Position numbers and translations under genes: made by a program. Under the pieces are notes generated by a model that did no database searches, was not told where the DNA came from, and saw nothing but the letters and a program-made list of their open reading frames with translations. Shown one piece after another: positions 54,920 to 64,000 of a stretch of 64,000 bases of DNA; the first letter of the stretch is position 1; every line of letters starts with the position of its first letter. This DNA is from Isoetes taiwanensis (Eukaryota > Streptophyta > Lycopodiopsida > Isoetales > Isoetaceae): contig JAJEKV010000002.1 of NCBI GenBank assembly GCA_021234155.1, forward strand, positions 28,386,262-28,450,261, in the 5' to 3' direction.

Positions 54920-54949
54920 CTAGTAAACGTGTGCCCGGCGTTGCCGGGC
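54920..54949 (-). mobile_element. Helitron-like 3' terminus
   Basis: On the minus strand: a GC-rich hairpin GCCCGGC-AAC-GCCGGGC (54,933-54,949), nine spacer bases, then CTAG (54,920-54,923) followed by T, the plant Helitron 3' end layout (hairpin, about 10 nt, CTRR, insertion before T). The body would extend to the right, but no 5' TC end is identified. Confidence 0.5.
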
Positions 54950-55017
54950 TAATATTCTGGCTTGTGTTTTTACTCGGCCTTTAATGTCTATATGTGCAAC
55001 TTCGACAACAACGCATG

Positions 55018-56519
55018 TTTCTTTTTTTTTTCTTTTTTTTTGAAGGACGACAAGTTTTATTCACCAACTAAAAACCAGAGCAACATAAAATGCAAAGACA
55101 GGATTATAACCCCAGTGGACAAACCGATCCAACTGAGCACAACCACCTGCCTATGCAAAAGAATGAATCTGAAGGTAAGTATGCCAGATCAGTACTTTCT
55201 TCTCTTGATCAAGAGAAGAACAATTATAAGCCATAACAATTTTATTTCGCGCCCACTGAAGAACAATCTCATCTGCAGTATCTACGCCCTTAAAGATAAA
55301 CAACCTCCTTCTCTTCCAGATTGACCATAAAAGCCAGCCACATGCGAGATGAAAAGCTCATTTCCGTAGTTTGGGCCAAGCATCAGGATAGATAGCAAGC
55401 AAAATTTGCTGGCTAGATCTAGACGTGCCAAATAGGGTCAACAACCAAGACCATACCTGCCGAAGCCGCTCACACAAGAAAAAACAATGCTCAATACTCT
55501 CAACCCTTCACCATATAAAGGACGAGCTCACGAAATCCGATTATCCATTTTATGGACTAACCTGTTGACTCTGAGGCATCTATGGATCACTTGCCACCAC
55601 AGAACTACTACTTTGGGATGAAGCAACTTATCCCATACCCATATCCAAACACTTTTCCATTGTGGCTGAGGGACCTGAAGATGCCATCTATTAGATGGAG
55701 GCGGGGATTTCGAATGCAAAAGCAATTTATACACGAAGACACAAACCGCACGGCTGGATATCCCGATGGCAACCCCATACGACTACCTCAATGCGTGGAC
55801 CGTAATCCTCGTGGCAACAATGCAAAGAATATGATTCCAGTTACTCTGTCCCATCTGTACAACAAGAACTTTGTTCTAAATGCTTCCCATGACATGAGAT
55901 GACCAGACTCATACCAAGCTGCAATAGTGCTGATATCAGCTGCTACCCATCGTCGTTGAGTCTTTAGATGAACAACCACACTTAGAGGCACATTCTCTCG
56001 AGGTGTCACAACGCATCGGAATCCACCGATGGAGCGGACAACTGAAGACATGCCTCGGGATTAATATAGAAAAGAGACCTGACAGTGTCCCAAGCAGCAA
56101 GCAACCCCTTCAAAAAGGGAGAAGCATTAGGATACAGATGCATATGATAAAGCAAAGCCCAAGGAAGGAGGGGCTTAATGGTGGCCTTATGAAATGGGAG
56201 ACAATGCTGAATCGACTGCACCAACAACCTCAGGCCAGAAGAATCATCCTTACCAATGAAAATCCTCCAAATGAACTTTGATATCATCACCTTTGGAGGT
56301 GAAAATCCAACATACCAAGACCACCAGCTGCCTTAGGTCTAATGCACTTCGCCCAAGCTACCTTGACCACCGCTCCTAACTCATTTCCACCCCAAATAAA
56401 ATTTCTGACGATACGCACAATCTCCTCCATCTTACACTGCGAAGCTAATAGAGCAGATGCCATGTAGACATGAGTATTACTAAGAACACATTTAGCCACA
56501 GTGATTCTACCGGGCATGG
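55018..56519 (-). mobile_element. LINE B, 3' part (split by LINE C)
   Basis: The minus strand runs from the junction at 56,519 to a poly-A-like tail (T-rich on plus, 55,018-55,041). Coding pieces: TVAKCVLSNTHVYMASALLA, RNFIWGGNELGAVVKVAWAK, MISKFIWRIFIGKDDSSGLR, WDKLLHPKVVVLWWQVIHRC (zf-RVT). The same family as LINE A. Frameshifts throughout. Confidence 0.85.
56503..56519. repeat. LINE C target-site duplication, left copy
   Basis: GATTCTACCGGGCATGG, identical to 63,113-63,129. Confidence 0.95.
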
Positions 56520-56603
56520 GGGCGTCGAAGGGCAAAGGGAGAATGGTGACTTGGCGCTACCGTGGGCGAACCTGCTGGCGCCTCGGGAAACGGGACGGAT
56601 TCG

Positions 56604-58795
56604 ATGGATGAGGCAGAGGTTCTTACCTCTGCTATTCTCCAGAATCTAGCCCTTGCAGCAAACCTTGTACCCCAAGCCAGGCTAATCATTAAAATCTGGA
56701 TTTCTACAGCAGCTAGTGATAGACTTACTTTAGGTTTTTTTAATTTCCGCGTAGATTGTGACAGAGACATCCTGTGCATCCTTTCGTTCTCGGCTGAGGG
56801 AAGAAATTTGATCCAGAACATCAACTCTTCTGGGTGTCTTGAAATAGTTCTTAGGACTCACAACTTCACAGATAAAATCTTGGTTCTTGAAGCAGAGCCT
56901 AGCGTCCTTAGGCTCTGTTGTCAAATTTTTGGAATTACCTCTCGTCAAGAACTGTCTCTGGGTCCAGATATAAACATTCTGCTTCTCCAAGGTGAGATCT
57001 AAGCAGCTAGCATGCAAAGGGAAAACCTCTAGTAGTAGATCCGCCTATGAACCGGAGGACAATGAATCTCTTATACAGGAGAGTAGAGATTGGAAGCTCA
57101 TCTTAAAACTGGAAGAGAAAAACGATCTGACATGGAAAAAGATGAGGGAACTCACAGCGACATTCGATATCATCCGAGATCAGCAAAACGCAGCCATTGA
57201 ATGTATGGGTATTAAGAAAGAGGGTCAGATTCTTGCCTGTCAACAAGAAATCACCAGACTGGAGAGACAATATGCTGAGGGGAAAGCCAATGACAGGGAT
57301 CTCGTCTGGAATATGATAAATAGACTCCAAGAACTCGACTTACTGCTCTATCAGATGATTCGAGTCAAATCCGGGCACTCCAAAGAAGATTGTTGCAGCC
57401 TCAAGAACCAAGTCTTCAAAAGATCGATGACTGACCTACTCCAGACGACCAAGGACCTGGCAGAGGACCTAGAACTCATGGAATGGAAATCTAAGGCTAC
57501 CTTCCGGAGTCTGGAAAAGTGCAGATGACCACAAGATAATAGAATTCAAGGAAAAATTCAAAGAAGATCTGTCCTTGATTGCTGCAGAGGAACTAAAGAA
57601 CGTGGAAGTAGATCATGATACAGTTATGCACAAGCTTGAACCAACCAAGTACTGTATGATCAGAGACAGCAATGGATACTTCAACCCTCGAGATGCAGGA
57701 GAATGCCCTTGTCCCAACTGTATAAAGATAGTCAGCCTCAACTTGGACAAACAGTCAACCAAGATCTCAGATTCCAAGCTCAAGTCAAAGATTCCTACTA
57801 TGGGCAAGTATGACAAATTAAATGGTACGTCCCCTTCATTCAAAAATGTTCTTTTAAATTCTGATTGGGGAGAAAAAAGTCATAAAAAACAGGAAAATGA
57901 CACTTACACTAAGGGATCTCAGGTTGATCTTTTTGCTATAAAGGATAATGAGGCTAAAGTAAAATACTCTGCTAATGGGATTATGGTTCACTTTCCTGCT
58001 AAATGTCCCAACATCAGTGAAGTTAAGAATTGGTTTAACAGAGCCATTAATATCCCCATTCTTTCTATCCTTAGAATGGACTCTAAAACTTACCAAATCT
58101 TATGCAGAGATAGTAATCACAGAAAGATTATGCTCACTAGAAAAATCTCTTCTATAGCTAACTGCCCGGTCTACATTATGGATTGGAATCCTCTCTATAT
58201 TCTGGGAAATTTTTCTGGTGTTTCTACTACTACTTGGGTCTCCTGCCCAAATCTTCCCCCTAAATTCTGGACTCACAATCACCTTACAGCAATAGGAGGC
58301 TGTTTGGGGGAGGTTATTGATATCTCTATTCCTCAAACCGACTTCCCCTCTATCTGCATTCTGAAAGAAATTGACTCTAATTGGGAGAAATTCATTGGCA
58401 CTAGAATTGATGAAGACATCTTTCTAGATGTTGTTATCAAGTACTCCAAAATTCCTGTCATGAAGGAATATAAGGAAGATAAAGCTCCCCCTGATAAAGG
58501 AAAAGCCCCAATGTACCCCCCCCCCCAAGCCTAAAAAGGTTTGGGTTCAGAAAAATAGCAGCAAGAAAAAGGGAGAGGAAGATTTTTGCAAAAATGGAGA
58601 AACTAGCAAACAAAAGGATGATGATATAAACATCATTCCCCTCATGATTTGCAGTGCTAACAATGTGATTATTGATAAAATTGAAGAAATCAAGGCAAAT
58701 AATGTGATCATTGAGGAAATTGAAGAGATTAAGGAAGACAAAGCCTTGAGATCCACTATGTTTATGACAGTGACCATTCCGAACAGCACTTCTTA
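56604..58795 (+). pseudogene. LINE C ORF1 (nucleic-acid-binding protein)
   Basis: Start at the ATG of MDEAEVLTSAILQNLALAAN. Three frame changes (near 57,000, near 57,523, and at a C11 run 58,516-58,526) break a frame of about 730 codons. Domains: an unknown N-terminal region; a long helical/coiled-coil segment (KLILKLEEKNDLTWKKMREL); a Cys motif FNPRDAGECPCPNC; a DUF4283-like region (VHFPAKCPNISEVKNWFNRA, then WVSCPNLPPKFWTHNHLTAI); and a Lys/Glu-rich tail (NNVIIEEIEEIKEDKA). Family knowledge: plant LINE ORF1 proteins bind element RNA. Longer than usual for the family. Confidence 0.75.
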
Positions 58796-58889
58796 GAACA
58801 GGTTATTGAAAGAGACTTAGACAAAGAAGAAGAAAAAGGATCTTGGGAATTGACCACATCCAATAGAAAAAAGAGAAATAAAAAACAAA

Positions 58890-61800
58890 CCTTTGAAGTC
58901 TCAAGGAGAAGTTCAAGGGTCCAAAAAAAAACTGATTTTTATGGATATTAACTTCAGATGTGTATCTTGGAATCTCCAAGGTATAAATTCGAATGTCAAG
59001 CGAGATAGGTTAAAGGTCTGTATTTCCTCCATTAATGCTGACATGATCTTTTTTCAGGAACATAAGCTCATGATGATGACTTTGAGAGGCTTATTGCTAA
59101 CACTCTTCCCCCTAGTTTTAGACTTTGGGCTATTAGGGCAAATAATAGTTCTGCAGGTATTTCTATAGCTTGGAAAAACAGTTTAAATATCTCCAACATT
59201 CAGATGATGCATGGCAACTGTGGGAGATGGCAAATTCTCCATGAAGATATCGGAACCAAAAGGTTTGCTTTTGTTAACATTTATGCTCATAATCAGCCTG
59301 GTGAGAGAAGTCCTATGTGGAATACAATTAGAAATAGCTTAGCTAATATTCCTTATGATAACTGCATTCTTGCTGGTGACTTTAATATGGTCACTCATGA
59401 TTTCATGAGGAGTACTAATTTTAGACCTCTCCTCAATCAAGAGCAGAATTCTTGGGGGCACTTAATTTCCATGCATGATCTTAAACTGGTTAGAACCCAA
59501 CCAAATACTTTTAGCTGGTTCAATCAGAGAATTGATGACCCTATCCACTGCCTTCATGACCGTTTTTATGTCAGTGAGAATCTTTGGAACCAATGTGACA
59601 GGGCTTCCAATTTAAATAGCTATACAATCTCTGATCACTTCCCCCAGTTGCTGGAAATAAGAGGGGATACTTCAAATGCCAAGAGAAAATCCTACTTTAA
59701 GTTAAATGTCTCACTTCTTGATCAGACTACCTTTCTTCATGAGTTTGAACAGGTTTATAGGAAGACCCCTAAGCCTAGAAATCAGTTTGGATGGATGGAA
59801 TGGTGGGTGAGAACTGCCAAAAATATTAAAAATTGGCTCAAAGTCTGGGGCAAGCAAATGTACATGCAAGAAAAGCAGCATCTGAAGGATTTGAGAACTC
59901 AGCTACAGCAAACTCCCTTGGATCAGCAAGAGAATATTAAAATTCAGGTTGAAAGAGAGGAACTCAAAATTGCAAAAGGATGGCAGCTTAAAGCAAAAAT
60001 TAGGGAACTTAAGGATGATGAGAGGAGTAACTCCAAGTATTTCTTCATCAAGGCCAAAGGGAGAATTAAGAGAAATCAGATCTATAGTGTAAAGGTCAAT
60101 GGCAACCCCATCTCTGAGGACAAAGATCTTAAACAGGCTGCTACTGATCATTTTTTGAGAATAATGGGAACCTCTCCTACTGCTATGGTTGAGGATATAG
60201 ACAACTTCATTCAGATTCAAAGATCTATTCAAGATGAGCAGAATGAAAGCATGAAAGCTCCTTTTACCATTGAAGAATTGTGGGCAAACGTATCAGGTAT
60301 GGAAAATGGTAAGACTCCGGGTCCTGATGGCCTCCCAGTCGAATTTTTAAAAAAAACTTGGAATATTATTGGAAATGATGTTACTAATGTGTGCAATGAG
60401 TTCTTACTTCTCATGAATCTAGATTGCAGAATTAATACCAGCTTTATTTCCTTGATTCCTAAAATAGATGAGCCTGAAACTTTCTCTGATTTCAGACCTA
60501 TATCCCTCACCAATGTTATTTACAAAGTCATCTCTGCTACCATAGCCTCTAGACTGAAGCCTATTCTGGATCTTACCATATCCAACACCCAAAGTGCTTA
60601 CCTAAAGGATAGATCCATTTTAGATAATGTTGCCACTGCTATCATAGGCATGCATTGGGCCAAAGAAACTAAACAAGACATTGCCTTGCTAAAACTGGAT
60701 ATTACTAAGGCTTTTGACACGGTCAGCTGGAATTTCCCCTTCAAATGTTGTCAAAAGATGGGGTTCTCCCAGGAAGTGATAAGTATTTTTCAAGCCATTC
60801 TTTACAACTCAAGATCTTCTGTCCTGATCAATGGAGAATGCAGCCCTTTCTTCGAGATAAAGAGAGGTGTCAAGCAAGGTTGTCCTCTTGCCCCCTTTCT
60901 TTTCCTTATAATTATGGAAGCCTTGAATTGTGCCTTCAAAAAAGCAGACCAGGAGAGGAGAATTGTCGGACTTAAGCTCCCTGGTAATCAAGATGTATGT
61001 TTCTTCCTTAATGCTCACTTTGCAGATGACACTTTTCTTTTTGTCACTATGGAAGAGGAATCCATCACAAACACTCAAACTGTTCTCCAAAATTTTGGTA
61101 ACTGTTCGTGTTGTAAAATCAATCCTCTCAAGTCCAAGCTCATTGCAAGAAATCGGGTAAAGGGGCAGCAAACTGCTCAAACCCTTGGCTGTGAGTATCT
61201 CTCTCCAATTACTAAATCCAAAATTTTGGGTATTCCTTTTGCTTTAAGGACTAATGCTAGTGATCTTTGGGGTGATATTATTGAGAAGTTCCACAGATTG
61301 GCTGATCTTTTAAATAGTAAATATCTGTCCAAAAATGGAAGAGCTATCTTAGCCAATTCTGTCATTTCCTCTTCTCATGTTTACCAGTCTTCTATCCTTT
61401 TAGCTCCTAAAAAGGTCACCTCTAAGCTCCAAGGTATTTTAGGAAGATTTATTGCTAGTGGGGGTAGTAATAGAACCTGGATCCCAGTTTCCATGAAAGG
61501 ACTGTATGAAGAAAAGGAAGCATGGTGGTCTGGGAGTTCAAGATATTGAGAAACAAGGGCTGGCCCTGGCAGCCAAATATATTTACAGAGCTGGCCATGA
61601 TGAAATAAACCACCCTGTGTCTAAGCTTATTAACCATTACCTTGCTAAATGTAAACCCTTTGGGTGGAGAAATGTGAACATGCATCTCCCTGACAACTTA
61701 TTCTTTGAGTTCAAGGTTCCTAACAATATTCCTGGTATCATTAAAAAATGGATCAGAGCTTGGAAAGCAGTCAGCAGGATGTATTCTTGGAAGGAGGGCC

Positions 61801-62540
61801 TTTCTAGGGATCAAATAATCTTTTGGAATCCCTCTCTAATCTTAAATAACCCTGACATCTGCTTGGCTATGCATTTTCCTATTCAGTGCAGAAAATGGTC
61901 AGATAGAGGCATCACTCACATCTCTCATCTTTTCAATGATGGAGGTTTTATAGAATTTCAGAACTCGGTTCTGGCAGACATGGGTGAAGATCATGAGAGA
62001 CTCTACCAGGCCATAAGAAGTTGTCTTATTAAGGGAGAATGGCACAACCAAGAAACCCAATGGCATGTTCATGGTAACTTAGGATATAGGGTTAAAAATG
62101 CCTACAGATTCCTGACAAGAAGCTACACCATCTCTATTCATACCAAATGGGATGTCACTGAGGAGAGATGTATGGTAAATCTAAAATTTATGTGGAACTC
62201 TCCCATTAATCCCAAAATCAAGGCCTTTATGTGGCAACTTTGGCATAAGGCTTTAGCCACCAATGCAAAAAGATATAGATTGAACATGGCTGCTTCTAAC
62301 TTATGTGAAAGATGTTTACAGGAAGCTGAAGATGAAATCCACTTGTTCAAGAACTGCCCTATGGTTGAAATCCTCTTTCCTAATGATCCTCAGGACTGGA
62401 GAATATACATTCTCCTCTGGAGGATCTGGAAAGCAAGAAACTCAATCATTTTTTACCAAGAGATTATCTGGCCGATTGCAGTGATCAAGCAAACCAAATA
62501 TGATATCTCTTGGATAAGAGAGATCTTCTCAATTCACTAA
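58890..62540 (+). pseudogene. LINE C ORF2: AP endonuclease, reverse transcriptase, zf-RVT
   Basis: Endonuclease: CVSWNLQGINSN, FFQEHKL, FVNIYAHN, LAGDFNMV, ISDHFPQL. RT: GKTPGPDGLPVEFLKK, DFRPISLTNVIYKVISATIA, LLKLDITKAFDTVSW, GVKQGCPLAPFLFLI and catalytic AHFADDTFLF (F in place of Y). C-terminal zf-RVT: IKAFMWQLWHKALATNAKRY, CERCLQEAEDEIHLFKNCPM. Two frameshifts, near 59,073 (inside the endonuclease) and near 61,515. Otherwise complete, about 1,200 codons. The stop is at 62,540. Confidence 0.9.
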
Positions 62541-62628
62541 CTATCTTTTGTTTCTCTGAATTACAGGTAACATTCTTATTGGACAAAAGAAGCTGAATTG
62601 GAGTCGGATTAATCTTGGAGTAAACTCC

Positions 62629-62889
62629 ATGTGGCTGGATCAATTTGGAGCCATCCCAACAGCCTACCATGGAGATTACTGTCATTGTGACTGTTCGTGC
62701 ATTCAAAGCTTGGACGCTAGAAGAGCACTCATATGTGAAGCAGTAGACCACACAGGTCGTTTTAACCCGGCTAAATGCCAGATATGTAGCTGCCCGTACT
62801 GCTCATTCATCTCTGCAACAAAAGGCATGAGTCGAAAAGACAAAAGGAAAGTTGGAGAAGCATCTGGATCTGCTAATCCGGACGCCTGA
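62629..62889 (+). CDS. LINE C ORF3, Cys-rich putative zinc-binding protein
   Basis: An intact 86-codon ORF begins with ATG (MWLDQFGAIPTAY), then YCHCDCSC and ICEAVDHTGRFNPAKCQICS followed by CPYC, ending in a basic tail (SRKDKRKVGE). The pattern C-x3-D-x2-G-x-FNP-x5-C-x-C-P-x-C matches, with identical spacing, the Cys motif of ORF1 at about 57,650-57,720. It lies between the ORF2 stop and the 3' end of the same element, so it is part of LINE C. Function unknown; metal or nucleic-acid binding is inferred. Confidence 0.6.
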   Translation: MWLDQFGAIPTAYHGDYCHCDCSCIQSLDARRALICEAVDHTGRFNPAKCQICSCPYCSFISATKGMSRKDKRKVGEASGSANPDA

Positions 62890-63112
62890 GATCAGACTTA
62901 TAACAAAAACTATATTCCAGATCATTTCAGTTTTAAGTCTCATATGATACCGAAGTATAACTTAAGTTTTGGTTTTTTTCCACATTTTAAAAGCTAGATC
63001 AAAGGGTTAATCACTTCCCAGGATAAAAAAAAGTTGACTTTTTGTACTCATATATACATATGTACCTCTATGTATAACTTATTAATACAAATATAGCCTT
63101 CAATCAAAAAAA

Positions 63113-63129
63113 GATTCTACCGGGCATGG
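63113..63129. repeat. LINE C target-site duplication, right copy
   Basis: GATTCTACCGGGCATGG directly after the A run, identical to 56,503-56,519. Confidence 0.95.
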
Positions 63130-63705
63130 ACAGTTTAGCTGTATTCCACCAAAACAAGTGCTTTTGCAACCCACTAATGATTTCATCCCAAGCATCTGAA
63201 GCAGAGACGTGAATTCCAACTGGGATACCAAGCAACTTTGTGGTATTGCCATGCAGAAGAATCTTCCATGGATAGTCCAAAATACAGGGAGGGATGGGAT
63301 TGTCCAACGTCCACAAAGCTGTACAGTTTTGCCACCCTACAAGAACTCCTGATGCTAAGGAGAATGTGTCTAATAATAGCTTAGCATTACGAAGATTCTC
63401 AGCCTCGGCAATTAGGAACAAAAAATATATCATCGGCATATTGGTTACATACCTCTTGAGAACCATCGTCCATTGGGAGGCCTTGAATAATGCCATCTTG
63501 GGTAGCCACGGAGAAGAGCTGGGATAATACTTCTGCCACAATTGTGAAAAGCAAGGGTGCTAAGGGACAACCTTGCCGAATTCCTCTACCCACTACAAAA
63601 ATATCCGATGGCTCGCCCTGGAAAAGGACAGTAGATCTGGCTGATGTATGGAGCTTCATGACATTCCTTGTGAATGACTCCCCAAACGCATGTTGATATT
63701 GGCTA
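63113..63705 (-). mobile_element. LINE B, 5' part (RT region)
   Basis: The minus strand shows FGESFTRNVMKLHTSARSTV, GRGIRQGCPLAPLLFTIVAE, EVCNQYADDIFFVP (catalytic YADD) and LLGIPVGIHVSASDAW, then PGRI at the junction, where the 56,519 piece continues. 5'-truncated near 63,705. The last 300 bases of the window (63,706-64,000) hold nothing recognised. Confidence 0.85.
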
Positions 63706-64000
63706 GAATAAATGTTTTTACTTTTGTAATTAATTTTGTTATTTAAATTGTCTAATGACAGTATCATCAATATATTAACGTTGCGTTTATAGATTTTAGT
63801 AGAGAAAACAATGTTTTATAAGGAATGTGAGGGGTAGTTAAATCTACCTCTAAAGACAAAATTTGGAAAGACATATCTAAAACTTATACTCAGAATGTCA
63901 ACCTTAGAAGTAGTTAAGTACGTCAACAAAAAATAGGTACAAAATGCAAAACACAAAATTTTGTCTTGGTTCATTGGCATACTTTAGTTTATGATGGAAC

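Larger units (their letters stand above)
56520..63112 (+). mobile_element. LINE C, full-length non-LTR retrotransposon (6.6 kb)
   Basis: Flanked by a perfect 17-bp target duplication GATTCTACCGGGCATGG (56,503-56,519 and 63,113-63,129), which splits LINE B. It has ORF1, ORF2 (endonuclease, RT, zf-RVT), a third Cys-rich ORF and a short A7 end. Only a handful of frameshifts interrupt it, so it is the youngest insertion here. The family differs from LINE A/B. Confidence 0.93.

Overview
The window looks like nuclear DNA of a land plant with a repeat-rich genome. It has plant retrotransposons primed by initiator-Met tRNA, MULE and hAT remnants, plant-type LINEs, a PLS-class pentatricopeptide gene and intron-containing genes. 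A GPI-anchored transferrin-like gene, uncommon in flowering plants as far as I recall, points to a seed-free plant such as a fern. That last step is inference. Only two loci look like host genes: a PPR gene (40.1-42.1 kb, minus) and the seven-exon transferrin-like gene (51.3-53.6 kb, minus). Almost everything else is mobile DNA or its debris.

Layout. 1-10,652: a Ty3/gypsy chromovirus on the minus strand, with pol and chromodomain, gag, two unrecognised ORFs, and, as first ORF after the primer-binding site, a degraded histone H3/CENH3-like gene; its 5' LTR is at 9,030-10,652. 10.7-15.3 kb: A-rich DNA with no recognisable gene. 15.3-25.1 kb: a MULE-type DNA transposon (20,355-24,981, about 11-bp target duplication) inserted in a LINE endonuclease region, plus a truncated duplicate of the same block (15,341-18,429). 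Its termini are packed with palindromes built on AATCGCTTAAGCGATT. 25.1-28.2 kb: clusters of degenerate short repeats. 28.2-38.2 kb: a Ty1/copia element (minus) whose left LTR is split by a 5'-truncated LINE, itself split by 2.6 kb of other DNA; a SINE-like unit interrupts its integrase. 38.2-45 kb: LINE and MITE fragments, the PPR gene, hAT debris and palindromes. 45.2-48.2 kb: a candidate rolling-circle (HUH, single-Tyr) transposon bounded by 60-bp direct repeats, with strong hairpins near its 3' side. 48.9-50.5 kb: a GAATCT-rich array. 51.3-53.6 kb: the transferrin-like gene. 54.9 kb: a Helitron-like 3' end. 55.0-63.7 kb: a minus-strand LINE split by a nearly complete plus-strand LINE with a perfect 17-bp target duplication.

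Strongest candidates for undescribed biology: the H3/CENH3-like ORF inside a chromodomain retrotransposon; the HUH/Y1 element; a Cys motif with identical spacing in ORF1 and in a 3' ORF of the full-length LINE; and a plant transferrin-like protein that has lost most canonical iron and carbonate ligands. All family assignments are by eye from motifs; no search was run.
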